DNA of 64,000 nucleotides from Alcaligenaceae bacterium (GTDB lineage Bacteria; Pseudomonadota; Gammaproteobacteria; Burkholderiales; Burkholderiaceae_B), in assembly GCA_013416445.1 (NCBI GenBank), contig JACCER010000007.1:105005-169004 (forward strand), read 5' to 3'. Positions 1-9,972 of this stretch are shown piece after piece. Under the pieces are notes generated by a model. The model was not told the origin of the DNA. It searched no databases and saw nothing but the letters and a program-made list of their open reading frames with translations. Position 1 is the first letter of the stretch. Every line of letters starts with the position of its first letter. The position numbers were made by a program, and so were the translations under genes.

Positions 1-836
1 GTCATATCGTAGAGTGCTCCGAGCTCTCCATTCTGGGCAGCCAGCTGCGCTGTTTTTTCTATAACCCGCGCTTCAAGGTCGCCATACAGGCCCTCAAGCT
101 CGTCGGCCATCCGGTTGAAACCCACTGCCAGCACACCGAATTCATCCTGGGTGTCGACAGGCAGTCTCATGCCAAATTCACGGGCCGCCATGCGGCGCAG
201 ACCATCGCCCAGGCGCAGCACGGGAAAGATGATCCACAGATACAGCAGGTAGATCATGGTTGGCGTGCCTATACAGGCAATCACTATGAGTATGCCCTGC
301 GACAGGCGTAACAATGAAGTCTTGGCCGAGTTGTCTATTTCTATCATGCGCACCAGTGTGTCGGCCTGCTGCACAAATTCAGGCAATACCCGCAAATAGG
401 CATTGCTGCTGACGCCCTCAATGGCTTCGATGGCGGCTGGCTTCATGCTATCGCGCCAGAAGCGCAGCACGCTGTCCATTTGTTCCAGCACCGCGCTATC
501 ACTGGGAAGAAACAAAGGCCGTGCCGGATTGCCGCGCTTCAGTTGCGCCAGGATGCCGTCTTGTATTTCGATTTGTTCACGCGCGCGCTGGACGTGCTCT
601 TCATTGGGCGGCTCGTGCATGCTGGCCAGTTCCACAGCAACCTGATTGGCGCGCATGCGCAGGCTGCCTGCGTCGTTGATCGCCCCGCCTGCCCCTTCCA
701 GTTGCCAGGAAAGCCATAGCGTCCAGGCTATCATGGACAACACGACTATCAGCGCCGCTACCGAGCTGGCGATAATGCGGGAGGAAAGCCGGTCACGTAC
801 TGCCGGCTGGTCGGATTGCGGTGTCGTCGTGTTCAT
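1..836 (-). CDS. narX: NarX-type nitrate/nitrite sensor histidine kinase, N-terminal part (runs off left edge)
   Basis: No open frame is closed inside the window, but the minus strand reads without interruption from an ATG at 836 to the left edge (278 codons). A membrane segment at about residues 20-43 precedes a P-box-like ligand motif, GSLRMRANQV, which in NarX/NarQ sensors contacts nitrate or nitrite in the periplasm. A second membrane segment lies at about 178-205 and is followed by a HAMP region (FPVLRLGDGLRRMAAREFG) and the beginning of a signalling helix. The kinase domain is outside the window. The gene lies downstream of narGHJI and the PpiC gene with an 81 bp gap, so it may be co-transcribed or have its own promoter. 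A NarL-type regulator would be expected further left. The start is a bare ATG without a strong ribosome binding site; an in-frame GTG two codons upstream is also possible. Confidence 0.85.
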   Translation of the reverse strand, partial: MNTTTPQSDQPAVRDRLSSRIIASSVAALIVVLSMIAWTLWLSWQLEGAGGAINDAGSLRMRANQVAVELASMHEPPNEEHVQRAREQIEIQDGILAQLKRGNPARPLFLPSDSAVLEQMDSVLRFWRDSMKPAAIEAIEGVSSNAYLRVLPEFVQQADTLVRMIEIDNSAKTSLLRLSQGILIVIACIGTPTMIYLLYLWIIFPVLRLGDGLRRMAAREFGMRLPVDTQDEFGVLAVGFNRMADELEGLYGDLEARVIEKTAQLAAQNGELGALYDM

Positions 837-917
837 GTCCACGGTATTAAAACACTAGCCTCATGCTTAGACCAGCAGTAAGCCACAATAGCCCGTGGAA
901 AGTAGTGCCTATCTTTG

Positions 918-1664
918 TCATTGCACCAACAGGCTATCTGCACCTTCAAGCTCTATGCCTTCGATACGGGCACGCCCTACCAGCAGCTTGAGATACTGTT
1001 TCCAGGCGGTGTCTCGGCTAGCGACCACCAGGGCATCGGCAATGCCTGCAGCCACCTCTTCGTAGGGTAGCTGCCTGCCCTCGACGCGCTGGTTCACCCT
1101 GACAATATGCAGGCCATAGCGGGTTTCCAGCAAGCGCGGCAATAGCTCCTTGGCCTGCATGGCAAATACGGCACGCTCGAATTCCGGAACGGTGTCGCCA
1201 CGCGCCAATTGGCCCAGGCTGCCACCGACCCCACCAGACGGACAATTGGACAAGGCCTTGGCCTGTTCGGCAAAACAGGACGGATCTGCCATAAGCGTAT
1301 TCAGGGTGTCTTGGGCCAGGCTGCGCAAGGTATCGAGTTCTACCTGCGGCGTCACCTGGAACAGAATGTGATCGACCTCTAGCAACTGGCCCACCACAAA
1401 TCGCTCAGGATGCCGGTCGTAGTAGCGCCGGCAGGTCTGCTCATCAGGCACCGGCACCCTTACCTCTTGCTCGAGCAGCGCATCCAGGGCGGCTTCGTCG
1501 TCGGGCTCCTCAATGCCCAGCCTGACAGCCTCATCAAGCAAGACACGACGCAACACCAGGGCGGTCATGGCCCGCTGGACCGGGTTGTCGGCATCGGCAT
1601 GCTGTGGCAGTTCCGCCTCCATTTCGGCATCAGTCAGTTCAACATCATTCACTATTACGGCCAT
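918..1664 (-). CDS. PpiC/parvulin-type peptidyl-prolyl cis-trans isomerase of the nar operon
   Basis: This 248-residue protein has an N-terminal helical region and a parvulin-type rotamase domain in the second half. The domain runs from LEVDHILFQV through GGVGGSLGQLARGDTVPEFERAVFAM to YGLHIVRV. It has no signal peptide, so it probably acts in the cytoplasm. Genes of this type (often named nifM-like or ppiC) are known next to narI in other proteobacterial nar operons, where a role in folding or maturation of the reductase is inferred rather than proven. I chose the ATG at 1664 because GTGGAG lies six bases before it; the open frame extends 21 codons further up into narI but that part looks unrelated. 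The gap from narI is 34 bp, consistent with one operon. Confidence 0.85.
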   Translation of the reverse strand: MAVIVNDVELTDAEMEAELPQHADADNPVQRAMTALVLRRVLLDEAVRLGIEEPDDEAALDALLEQEVRVPVPDEQTCRRYYDRHPERFVVGQLLEVDHILFQVTPQVELDTLRSLAQDTLNTLMADPSCFAEQAKALSNCPSGGVGGSLGQLARGDTVPEFERAVFAMQAKELLPRLLETRYGLHIVRVNQRVEGRQLPYEEVAAGIADALVVASRDTAWKQYLKLLVGRARIEGIELEGADSLLVQ

Positions 1665-1698
1665 ATCACGCTCCACAATAAAACAGAAAAACCAGGGC

Positions 1699-2382
1699 TT
1701 AACGAGGGCGCACCAATTGCCAGGCACGACCCAGATAAGCTACCGATGCAAAACCGCTCCAGACGTGCACCAGCCGTGTAAACGGGAAGATCAGGAATAG
1801 CGTCATGCCCATGAACAAATGGGCCTTGAACAAAGCCGGGGCATCAGCGACGTAGCTGGCTGCATCGCCACGGAAAGTGACGATATGCTGGGACCACTTC
1901 ATTAACTGCACCATCATGCCGCCATCCATATGGCCTGCCGACACGGCAATGGTTGATAAGCCCAGCAGTAGCGTCAGCAGTATCCAGGCCAGCAAAAACT
2001 TATCGCCGGTACGGGTAACGGCAGCGATGCGCGGGTCGGTCAGGCGACGATGCAACAAGATAAGCAGCCCGACCAGGCAGAGTGCGCCCATGACGCCCCC
2101 TGCCGCCATCGCAACCGCCTGCTTGACGCTGTGTGAAATACCCAGGGCCTCCCAAACGACGGCCGGTGTCAGCAACCCGACTAAGTGCCCGAAAAACAAG
2201 CCGATGATGCCGACATGGAAAAGGATATTTCCCATACGCAAATTGCCGCGATACAGCAGTTGGGAACTATCGCTTTTCCAGGTGTATTGCTCGCGCTCGA
2301 AGCGCAGCAGGCTGCCCAGCAGAAATATCGACAGGGCAATGTAGGGATAAATTCCAAAGACAAATTGATGCACAGTGTTCAT
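1699..2382 (-). CDS. narI: Respiratory nitrate reductase gamma subunit (cytochrome b) NarI
   Basis: NarI anchors the NarGH heterodimer in the inner membrane and passes electrons from quinol through two b hemes. The 227 residues match the usual family length and contain five hydrophobic segments. The heme ligand histidines are in place at 56 and 66 (FHVGIIGLFFGH) and at 188 and 206 (FKAHLFM and RLVHVW), essentially the same positions as in the E. coli protein. It begins 18 bp after narJ and belongs to the narGHJI unit. Confidence 0.96.
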   Translation of the reverse strand: MNTVHQFVFGIYPYIALSIFLLGSLLRFEREQYTWKSDSSQLLYRGNLRMGNILFHVGIIGLFFGHLVGLLTPAVVWEALGISHSVKQAVAMAAGGVMGALCLVGLLILLHRRLTDPRIAAVTRTGDKFLLAWILLTLLLGLSTIAVSAGHMDGGMMVQLMKWSQHIVTFRGDAASYVADAPALFKAHLFMGMTLFLIFPFTRLVHVWSGFASVAYLGRAWQLVRPR

Positions 2383-2400
2383 GTTGATTTTCCTTGATGT

Positions 2401-3045
2401 TCAGCCCGCTGTAGCGCGCGGATGAAAACGCAGGGTATGCTCGCCCATGGCCCGCTGGCGCAACAACGGCTCGACCCCATCGGCGCCAACGCCAAACGTT
2501 TCCATGGCTTCATCCATATCGCGCACGGGCGGTTCAGCCTGTGCCCTGGGCTCTACGCTGGTCAGGCCGCGCAACACCCCAAAAACCACTGCATACGGGC
2601 TATCGTTACGCGCCAGCCTGTCGCCAATGGCCGCCAATACATGTATGGCCTCGCCCAGCAATGTCTCGGCGGCGCCAGTATCGAGCAGGCTGAGATATTC
2701 CAGGAACAAGGGCACGTGATCGGGTAATTCCCGACCCTTGGGCTCGAAGCCCCCACGGCGATACTCCTCTAGCAAATCCACCATTGCCTGCCCGCGATCG
2801 CGGCTTTCGCCGTGGACATGCTCGAACAGATGCAGCGAATGAGCGGGATTGCGGTCAAAGGTGGCCACGTAGTTTTCCTGGGCGGCGATAAGATCGCCAG
2901 CCCCAAGGAACTCAGTAAGCGGTTCAAGCTGCTGCACAGCCTGGGGCCAGGCTGCCAATGCCTGCTCGATTTCCGGCATGGCATCGAGCATATCTTGCTC
3001 GGGGTAGTCCAGCAGTACGGAAAGTATCCGGTAAAGACGCATCAT
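2401..3045 (-). CDS. narJ: Nitrate reductase molybdenum cofactor assembly chaperone NarJ
   Basis: NarJ is a cytoplasmic chaperone of the TorD/NarJ family. It binds apo-NarG and is needed for insertion of the molybdenum cofactor and iron-sulfur centre before membrane attachment. The 214-residue protein is all-helical in appearance, starts LYRILSVLLDYPEQDM and includes the family stretch FEHVHGESRDRGQAMVDL. It begins 11 bp after narH. Two consecutive ATG codons open the frame, so the start may be one codon later. Confidence 0.95.
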   Translation of the reverse strand: MMRLYRILSVLLDYPEQDMLDAMPEIEQALAAWPQAVQQLEPLTEFLGAGDLIAAQENYVATFDRNPAHSLHLFEHVHGESRDRGQAMVDLLEEYRRGGFEPKGRELPDHVPLFLEYLSLLDTGAAETLLGEAIHVLAAIGDRLARNDSPYAVVFGVLRGLTSVEPRAQAEPPVRDMDEAMETFGVGADGVEPLLRQRAMGEHTLRFHPRATAG

Positions 3046-3056
3046 AAGCTCCTGGT

Positions 3057-4628
3057 TTACCTTGCGACCACAGTCGGCTTTTTGCGCGACTTGGGCATTT
3101 CAGTGAAAATTTCGCTACCCTGCGGCTTACGCCCGAAAAGGCCGGTTTCAGACACGCCGCCCGAGCACCCATTGCCGAAAGTAAAGCCGCAACTGCCCTT
3201 TTCATTGAAACTGTCTTCCACCATTTCCTTGTGGCTGGAAGGAATCACAAAACGGTCTTCGTAGTTGGCGATAGCCATGATCTGATACATGTCTTCTACG
3301 GTGGCCGCATCAAGCCCAACGGCATCCAGCACCGCCGTGTCGGTTTCCTGGTGCACGGTTTCAGAACGCTTGTAGGCGCGCATGGCCAGCATGCGCTTAA
3401 GGGCATGCACCACCGGTTCTTCTTTGCCGGCAGTCAGCAGATTGGCCAGATAGCGCACGGGTATGCGCAGGCTGTCGACATCGGGAATCACGCCGTTGGC
3501 GCCAAACGTGGTGTGCGGCATGCGGCCGGCTTCAGCTGCCGACTGTATCGGCGATAGTGGCGGTATATACCAGACCATGGGTAACGTGCGGTATTCGGGA
3601 TGCAGCGGAAACGCGACCTTCCATTCACATGCCATTTTGTAGACCGGCGACTTGCGCGCGGCTTCCAGCCAGCTTTCCGAAATACCCTGCTTGCGCGCCT
3701 CGGCGATCACTTCAGGACAATGCGGGTCGAGAAACACGCTTAGCTGCTCTTCGTACAGGTCTTGCTCGTTGGGCGTGGAGGCCGCGCGCTCGATTTGGTC
3801 GGCGTCGTACAGCATGACGCCCAGGTAGCGGATACGGCCCACACAGGTTTCAGAACATACCGTAGGTTGCCCGGCCTCGATGCGCGGATAACAAAAGGTG
3901 CATTTCTCGGCTTTGCCGCTTTCCCAGTTGTAATAGATCTTTTTGTAGGGGCAGCCGGAAATGCACATGCGCCAGCCCCGGCATTTGTCTTGGTCGACAA
4001 GAACGATACCGTCATCTTCACGCTTGTAGATGGAGCCCGAAGGGCAACTGGCCACGCAGGTTGGATTCAGGCAATGCTCGCACAGACGAGGCAGATACAT
4101 CATGAAGGTATTCTCGAAGGTGGCGTACATTTCCTTTTGCACACCTTCGAACAGGGCATCTTTGCTGCGCGCGCTGAATTCACCGCCCAGATCGTCCTCC
4201 CAGTTGGGGCCCCATTCAATTTTCTCCATTTTCTTGCCGGTCAGCACCGAGATGGGACGCGCAGTGGGTGGCGTCTGGCTAAGCGGCGCATTCTGCAAGT
4301 GTTCGTAATCGTAGGTGAAGGGCTCGTAGTAGTCGTCGATTTGCGGCAAATTGGGATTGGCAAACAAGTTAGCCAGAATGCGCAGCTTGCCGCCCTGGCG
4401 CGGCTGCAGCTTGCCCGCGCTGTTGCGCGACCAGCCACCCTTCCACTTGGCCTGGTTTTCCCATTCTTTCGGATAGCCTACGCCCGGTTTGGTTTCCACA
4501 TTATTGAACCAGGCGTATTCAACCCCGTCGCGGCTGGTCCAGACATTCTTGCACGTGACCGAACAAGTATGGCAGCCTATGCACTTGTCTAGGTTCAGCA
4601 CCATGCCGATTTGCGCACGGATTCTCAT
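3057..4628 (-). CDS. narH: Respiratory nitrate reductase beta subunit (iron-sulfur) NarH
   Basis: NarH relays electrons from NarI hemes to NarG through three [4Fe-4S] clusters and one [3Fe-4S] cluster. The 523 residues include the first cluster at Cys16, 19, 22 and 26 (CIGCHTCSVTC). Further cysteine groups are CEHCLNPTCVASCP, CRGWRMCISGCP (where Trp takes the place of the fourth-cluster Cys, as expected for the [3Fe-4S] site), CTFC and CSETC. The start ATG overlaps the narG stop by the ATGA arrangement, indicating translational coupling. The C-terminal 20 or so residues are a charged tail of no known role. Confidence 0.97.
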   Translation of the reverse strand: MRIRAQIGMVLNLDKCIGCHTCSVTCKNVWTSRDGVEYAWFNNVETKPGVGYPKEWENQAKWKGGWSRNSAGKLQPRQGGKLRILANLFANPNLPQIDDYYEPFTYDYEHLQNAPLSQTPPTARPISVLTGKKMEKIEWGPNWEDDLGGEFSARSKDALFEGVQKEMYATFENTFMMYLPRLCEHCLNPTCVASCPSGSIYKREDDGIVLVDQDKCRGWRMCISGCPYKKIYYNWESGKAEKCTFCYPRIEAGQPTVCSETCVGRIRYLGVMLYDADQIERAASTPNEQDLYEEQLSVFLDPHCPEVIAEARKQGISESWLEAARKSPVYKMACEWKVAFPLHPEYRTLPMVWYIPPLSPIQSAAEAGRMPHTTFGANGVIPDVDSLRIPVRYLANLLTAGKEEPVVHALKRMLAMRAYKRSETVHQETDTAVLDAVGLDAATVEDMYQIMAIANYEDRFVIPSSHKEMVEDSFNEKGSCGFTFGNGCSGGVSETGLFGRKPQGSEIFTEMPKSRKKPTVVAR

Positions 4629-7600
4629 TTCTCGGCTCCTTCTGCCATAGCATCTTCCTCGAGCGGGCCTTCCAGCCAGTCGATTTTTGTCATTTTGCGC
4701 AGCACCACGAATTCGTCGCGGTTGCTGCCCACCGTGCCGTAATAATTAAAGCCATAAGACTGCTGGGCATACCCGCCTATCATGTGCGTCGGTTTGAGCA
4801 CGGTCCGTGTCACCGAGTTATGGATGCCTCCGCGCTTGCCACTGGTTTGCGCACCGGGAACGTTCACGATCTTTTCCTGGGCGTGGTACATCAGGCACAT
4901 GCCCACCGGCACCCGCTGGCTTACCACCAACCGGGCGGTGACGGCGCCGTTGATATTGAAGATTTCAACCCAATCGTTATCGACCAGCCCTGCCTGCTTG
5001 GCCTCGGTTTCGGAAATCCAGACGTGCGGACCGCCACGACTGAGCGTAAGCATGCGCAGGTTGTCGGAATATGTGCTGTGTATGCCCCATTTCTGGTGCG
5101 GTGTGATCCAGTTGAGTACGAGCTCGTGCTCTCCGTTGGGGTGACGATTCAGCATGGGCTGTACGGTCTTGGTATCTACCGCCGGTTTGTAAACACAGAA
5201 GCCTTCGCCGAAGTCCAGCATCCAGCGGTGATCCTGGTAGAACTGCTGGCGGCCGGTAAGCGTGCGCCATGGAATCAGTTCATGCACGTTGGTGTATCCG
5301 GCGTTGTAGCTGACCTCTTCGCTTTCCAGGCCAGACCAGGTCGGTGAGGAAATGATCTTGCGCGGCTGGGCCTGGATATCGCGAAAACGGATCTTGTCGT
5401 GCTCGCGCCCGATGGCAAGGTGAGTATGGTCGCGACCAGTCACTTGGCTGAGCGCGTCCCAGGCCTTGACCGATACGTGACCGTTGGTTTCCGGTGCGAA
5501 GGTCAGTATCATTTCGGCGGCATCGATGGCGCTGTCCAGGCGTGGGCGGCCCTGGCTGACGCCGGGTTCCAGCACACGCTTGTTGATACCACCTATTTCA
5601 CTCACCTCTTGTGCGGTATCCCAGTTGATGCCTTTTCCGCCATTGCCCAGCTTGTCGAGCAAGGGGCCGATAGACGTGAACTTGCGATAGATGTCGTTGT
5701 AGTTGCGCTCGACCACCGTCATGGATGGCGCAGTCTTGCCAGGAATCAGGTCGCATTCGCCCTGCTTCCAGTCTTGTGGCTCGAAAGGCTGGCCTAGTTC
5801 ACTGGGAGTATCGTGCATCAAGGGCGTAAGCACGATGTCTTTGCGTACACCCAAGTAGGGTCCGCCGATTTCACTGAATTTTTTCGCCAGCAGCTTGTAA
5901 ATTTCCCAGTCGCTCTTGCTTTCCCATAAGGGCTGCACGGCCTCGCTGAGAGGGTGGATAAAAGGATGCATGTCGGACGTATTCAAGTCGTCTTTTTCGT
6001 ACCAGGTCGCGGTTGGCAGCACGATGTCGCCATACAGGCAGGTGGTGCTCATGCGAAAATCCAGGACGGTCAGCAAGTCGAGCTTGCCCTCAGCGGCCTC
6101 TTGCCTGAAACGCACCTGCGCCGGCTTGATGGCGTCGTTTTCATCGCTGAACACGGCATTTTGCGCACCCAACAGGTACTTCAGCAGGTATTCGTGCCCC
6201 TTGCCACTGGAGCCCAACAGATTCGAGCGCCATACGAACAAATTGCGGGGAAAGTTGGCGGGGTTGTCAGGATCGTCGCAGCTCATGTTCAGCTTGCCGC
6301 TTTTAAGGCCATCGACCGTGTAAGCCACCGGGTCGACGCCCTGCGCTTCGGCCTGCTCTACGATATCCAAGGGATTGGTTTCCAGTTGAGGCGCGGACGG
6401 CAACCAGCCCATGCGTTCAGATTTGGCGTTCAGGTCGATCAGGCTAAGCTTATCGTAGCCAGCCCGGTTGGTGGTTGGTGACAAGACCTCGTCCACCGCC
6501 AGTTGTTCATGCCGCCACTGGCTGCTGTGTGCGTAGAAAAACGAGGTGCCGTTCATTTGGCGCGACGGACGCGACCAATCGAGCCCAAACGCCAGAGGCG
6601 CCCAACCCGTTTGTGGGCGCAGTTTTTCCTGGCCTACATAATGCGCCCAACCGCCGCCGCTTTGACCAACACAGCCGCACATGACCAGCATATTGATAAT
6701 GCCGCGATAAGCCATGTCCATGTGATACCAGTGATTCAAGCCGGCCCCGACGATCACCATGGACTTGCCATGGGTATCGTGGGCGTTCTGGGCAAACTCA
6801 CGCGCCACCTGTATGACACGCTCGCGCGGCACGGTGGTGTGTTTTTCTTGCCAAGCCGGCGTATAGGGCAGGTCATCGTCGTAGCTGGAGGCCACGTTCG
6901 GGCCACCCAGGCCTGCGTCCACGCCATAATTGGCCATTTGCAAGTCATATACCGTGGCAACCAAGACACGGCTGCCATCTGCAAGCGACAACTGCCGGGC
7001 AGGAACCCGGCGCAGCAAGACATCGCTGTGCTCACTCCCAAAGTAGGGAAAGGCAACCTCGGCAACTGCGTCATGCTTATTCACCAAGCTGAGCAGCGGC
7101 ACAATGGCCTGGCCGCTGGCCGCGTCTTTCAGTTCGAGATTCCAGCGCCCAGCCTGGCCACCCGCTTCGGCACTGTCTTCACCCCAACGCAGGCCTATGC
7201 TGCCATTAGGCACGACCAGTTCACCGCTCTGTTCATCGATGAGCAGCGTTTTCCAGTCGGGGTTGTTGCCTTGGCCAAGGCTATTGGCCAGGTGCGAGGC
7301 GCGCAAGAAGTGATCTGGCACCAGCTTGCCGTCACGCTCTTTGAGCATGACCAGCATGGGCATGTCGGTATATTGCCGGGCGTAATCGCGGAAGTAGTCC
7401 GACTTTCCTGACAAGTGGAATTCTTTGAGTATGACATGGCCCATGGCCATTGCCAGCGCGGCGTCAGTCCCCTGCTTGGGCGCCAGCCAGATATCGCCAA
7501 ACTTGACCATTTCGCCAAAGTCGCTGGATACGGCAACGGTCTTGGTGCCCTTGTAGCGAACTTCGGTATAAAAGTGAGCGTCGGGCGTACGGGTTTGAGG

Positions 7601-8368
7601 GACATTGGAGCCCCACACCATCAGATAGGTCGAGTTGTACCAGTCGGCCGATTCGGCGACGTCGGTCTGTTCGCCCCACACCTGGGGGCTGGCTGGCGGC
7701 AGGTCACAATACCAATCATAAAAACTGAGGCAGACGCCGCCAATGAGGCTAAGGTAACGTGAACCGGCGGCATAGCTGACCATGCTCATGGCGGGGATGG
7801 GCGAAAAACCCACCACGCGATCAGGGCCAAATTTGCGTATGGTGTAGGCATTGGCGGCAGCGATTATTTCCATGGCCGTATCCCAGTCGGCACGCACAAA
7901 CCCGCCTAGGCCGCGCACAGATTTATAGCGGCGCGCCTTTTCCGGGTCTTGGCTGATGGATTCCCAGGCCTTGATTGGATCCAGTGTTTTACGGGCCTCG
8001 CGCCACATTTGCATCAGGCGCCCCCGCATCATGGGATACTTCACGCGTTGTGCCGAGTACACATACCAGCTATACGAGGCGCCACGCGGACAGCCTCGCG
8101 GTTCGTGGTTGGGTAGATCGGGGCGGGTGCGTGGGTAGTCGGTCTGCTGGGTTTCCCAGGTGATAAGACCGTTTTTTACGTAGATTTTCCAGGAACAGGA
8201 ACCTGTGCAATTGACACCGTGCGTCGAGCGCACGATTTTGTCGTGTTGCCAGCGGTTACGGTAAGCATTTTCCCATTGTCGGTCTTCATTGACGACTTCG
8301 CCATGCCCGCCAGAAAACGTAGATTGCACGCGCGACATGAATTTCAGTCGGTCGAGGAAGTGGCTCAT
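4625..8368 (-). CDS. narG: Respiratory nitrate reductase alpha subunit (molybdenum) NarG
   Basis: NarG is the catalytic subunit that reduces nitrate to nitrite on the cytoplasmic face of the membrane with a bis-MGD molybdenum cofactor. At 1247 residues it has the normal family length. The FS0 cluster ligands are visible as His50, Cys54 and Cys58 (STHGVNCTGSC) with the fourth Cys in RGCPRGASYSW. The stretch FYDWYCDLPPASPQ contains the aspartate region that coordinates molybdenum. There is no Tat signal, only the vestigial N-terminus typical of NarG. It is followed by narH with a four-base overlap. The 160 bp between narK2 and narG contains no convincing terminator, so read-through from narK is possible. 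Confidence 0.98.
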   Translation of the reverse strand: MSHFLDRLKFMSRVQSTFSGGHGEVVNEDRQWENAYRNRWQHDKIVRSTHGVNCTGSCSWKIYVKNGLITWETQQTDYPRTRPDLPNHEPRGCPRGASYSWYVYSAQRVKYPMMRGRLMQMWREARKTLDPIKAWESISQDPEKARRYKSVRGLGGFVRADWDTAMEIIAAANAYTIRKFGPDRVVGFSPIPAMSMVSYAAGSRYLSLIGGVCLSFYDWYCDLPPASPQVWGEQTDVAESADWYNSTYLMVWGSNVPQTRTPDAHFYTEVRYKGTKTVAVSSDFGEMVKFGDIWLAPKQGTDAALAMAMGHVILKEFHLSGKSDYFRDYARQYTDMPMLVMLKERDGKLVPDHFLRASHLANSLGQGNNPDWKTLLIDEQSGELVVPNGSIGLRWGEDSAEAGGQAGRWNLELKDAASGQAIVPLLSLVNKHDAVAEVAFPYFGSEHSDVLLRRVPARQLSLADGSRVLVATVYDLQMANYGVDAGLGGPNVASSYDDDLPYTPAWQEKHTTVPRERVIQVAREFAQNAHDTHGKSMVIVGAGLNHWYHMDMAYRGIINMLVMCGCVGQSGGGWAHYVGQEKLRPQTGWAPLAFGLDWSRPSRQMNGTSFFYAHSSQWRHEQLAVDEVLSPTTNRAGYDKLSLIDLNAKSERMGWLPSAPQLETNPLDIVEQAEAQGVDPVAYTVDGLKSGKLNMSCDDPDNPANFPRNLFVWRSNLLGSSGKGHEYLLKYLLGAQNAVFSDENDAIKPAQVRFRQEAAEGKLDLLTVLDFRMSTTCLYGDIVLPTATWYEKDDLNTSDMHPFIHPLSEAVQPLWESKSDWEIYKLLAKKFSEIGGPYLGVRKDIVLTPLMHDTPSELGQPFEPQDWKQGECDLIPGKTAPSMTVVERNYNDIYRKFTSIGPLLDKLGNGGKGINWDTAQEVSEIGGINKRVLEPGVSQGRPRLDSAIDAAEMILTFAPETNGHVSVKAWDALSQVTGRDHTHLAIGREHDKIRFRDIQAQPRKIISSPTWSGLESEEVSYNAGYTNVHELIPWRTLTGRQQFYQDHRWMLDFGEGFCVYKPAVDTKTVQPMLNRHPNGEHELVLNWITPHQKWGIHSTYSDNLRMLTLSRGGPHVWISETEAKQAGLVDNDWVEIFNINGAVTARLVVSQRVPVGMCLMYHAQEKIVNVPGAQTSGKRGGIHNSVTRTVLKPTHMIGGYAQQSYGFNYYGTVGSNRDEFVVLRKMTKIDWLEGPLEEDAMAEGAEK

Positions 8369-8528
8369 TCATTTCTCCATGACTGCCGGCGCGTTGAGCG
8401 CTGCGGCTTTGATGTATACAGATACTGTAGAGACTGATCGCAATACGAGCTATTCATCTCTATGGGAAGAAGGCGACGGCAATAGGAGTAGTACGTATAG
8501 TTCGAACGGCCTAGTCCGTCGCTTCGTT

Positions 8529-9914
8529 TCAACATGGCATCCCGGCATTTTTACGAGCATAGAACCACCACGTAATGCCCACACAGCTCAGGTAAAAGAC
8601 GATAAAGAACAGCAGCGCAGCCGACACGCTTCCTGTCAGATCAAGAGAGGTGCCAAAACTTTTTGGAATGAAGAAGCCGCCATAAGCGCCGATAGCCCCC
8701 GAAAACCCAAGCACTGCTGCGGACTCTTTGCTGGCGTTAACCACGGCTTGCCGCTCGGCTTGCTCGCCATGACCTGCTGCCTCGCGCTGACGCTCGGTCA
8801 GGAAAATCACGGGTATCATGCGAAAGGTAGAGCCATTGCCAAGGCCAGTAAGCGCAAACAGCACTATGAACAAGGCGAGGAAACCGAAAAAGTTACCTGC
8901 CTGCCCTTCGGCAGGGATAAAAGCCAGCAGGCCCAGAACCGCGACTATCATGCCGATGAAGGTGTACAAGGTCACTCGCGCACCGCCAAGCTTGTCGGAG
9001 ACCCAGCCACCCAAAGGCCGAGTCAAGGAGCCCACCAAAGGCCCCAGAAAGGCGTAAGCCATGGGATCCACGCCTGGGAACAGGGTCTTGGTCAGCATGG
9101 CAAAGCCTGCCGAAAAACCAATGAACGAACCAAAAGTGCCCACATACAGCCAGCACATGAGCCAGTTATGCCTGCGCTTGAAAATAATCGCCTGATCGGC
9201 AAACGACGCCCGGGCGTCAGCAATATCGTTCATGCCGAACCAGGCTGCAATCGAGGCGACAAGAATAATGGGCACCCAAACGAAGCCCGCATTCTGCAGC
9301 CATAGATTGCGCTCTACGCCCTCAGCCAGATACTGCTGCGGCTCGCCCCCTATTGCGCCAAAGATACTCAGCGATATCACCAACGGCACGACAAACTGCA
9401 CCACCGATACACCCAAGTTGCCTATGCCGGCATTGAGGCCGGTCGCCAGTCCTTTTTTTGATTTGGGAAAGAAAAAGCTGATGTTGGCCATGCTGGAACT
9501 GAAATTACCCCCACCCAGGCCGCACAAGAGCGCCAGCGCCAGCAATACAGGATAGGACGTGGTGGGATCACGCAGCGCAAAGCCCATGCCCAAGGCGGGA
9601 ATAAGCAATGTCGCCGTGGAAATCGCCGTCCAGCGACGTCCTCCAAAAATAGGCACCAGGAACGAGTAAAAAATTCGTAATGTCGCCCCGGACAAGGCCG
9701 GCAGCGCCGTCAGCCAGAACATCTGGTTTTTGGAAAACTGAAAGCCAGCGCGATCCAGATTCACCACGACCACGCTCCATAGCATCCAGATGCTGAACGC
9801 AAGCATCAAGGCGGGAATGGATATCCAGAGGTTGCGGTGCGCAACCCGTGATCCGGTATGCTTCCAGAACACGGCGTTCTCAGGCTCCCAGCGGGTCAAA
9901 ACTTGACTAGTCAT
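8529..9914 (-). CDS. narK: Nitrate/nitrite transporter, NarK2 type (MFS)
   Basis: A 461-residue major facilitator protein with 12 predicted membrane segments, an N-terminal RWEPENAVFWKHTG stretch and the nitrate-signature-like segments GLGGGNFSSSMANISFFFP and GLGNGSTFRMIPVIF. These are typical of NarK/NarU nitrate-nitrite antiporters. It follows narK1 by 58 bp and precedes narG. I start at ATG 9914, with GTGAG a few bases upstream; an in-frame GTG at 9926 would add four residues. In organisms with paired NarK proteins, one acts as a nitrate/proton symporter and the other as a nitrate/nitrite exchanger; this one best fits the exchanger. Confidence 0.93.
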   Translation of the reverse strand: MTSQVLTRWEPENAVFWKHTGSRVAHRNLWISIPALMLAFSIWMLWSVVVVNLDRAGFQFSKNQMFWLTALPALSGATLRIFYSFLVPIFGGRRWTAISTATLLIPALGMGFALRDPTTSYPVLLALALLCGLGGGNFSSSMANISFFFPKSKKGLATGLNAGIGNLGVSVVQFVVPLVISLSIFGAIGGEPQQYLAEGVERNLWLQNAGFVWVPIILVASIAAWFGMNDIADARASFADQAIIFKRRHNWLMCWLYVGTFGSFIGFSAGFAMLTKTLFPGVDPMAYAFLGPLVGSLTRPLGGWVSDKLGGARVTLYTFIGMIVAVLGLLAFIPAEGQAGNFFGFLALFIVLFALTGLGNGSTFRMIPVIFLTERQREAAGHGEQAERQAVVNASKESAAVLGFSGAIGAYGGFFIPKSFGTSLDLTGSVSAALLFFIVFYLSCVGITWWFYARKNAGMPC

Positions 9915-9972
9915 GTATATGCTCACAGAAAATTCAGGGGGAGAACCGGGCGTTGTGTCGCGCCCGACACAA

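Noticed and set aside
3762..4592. 276-codon open frame antisense to narH
   Set aside because: The opposite strand carries all narH cysteine clusters; this frame has no recognisable domain.
8369..8528. FNR or NarL sites ahead of narG
   Set aside because: Only an isolated TACTCCT heptamer on minus is visible, not enough to call a site.
8289..9305. 338-codon plus-strand frame across the narG/narK2 junction
   Set aside because: It is antisense to two clear genes and has no family features.
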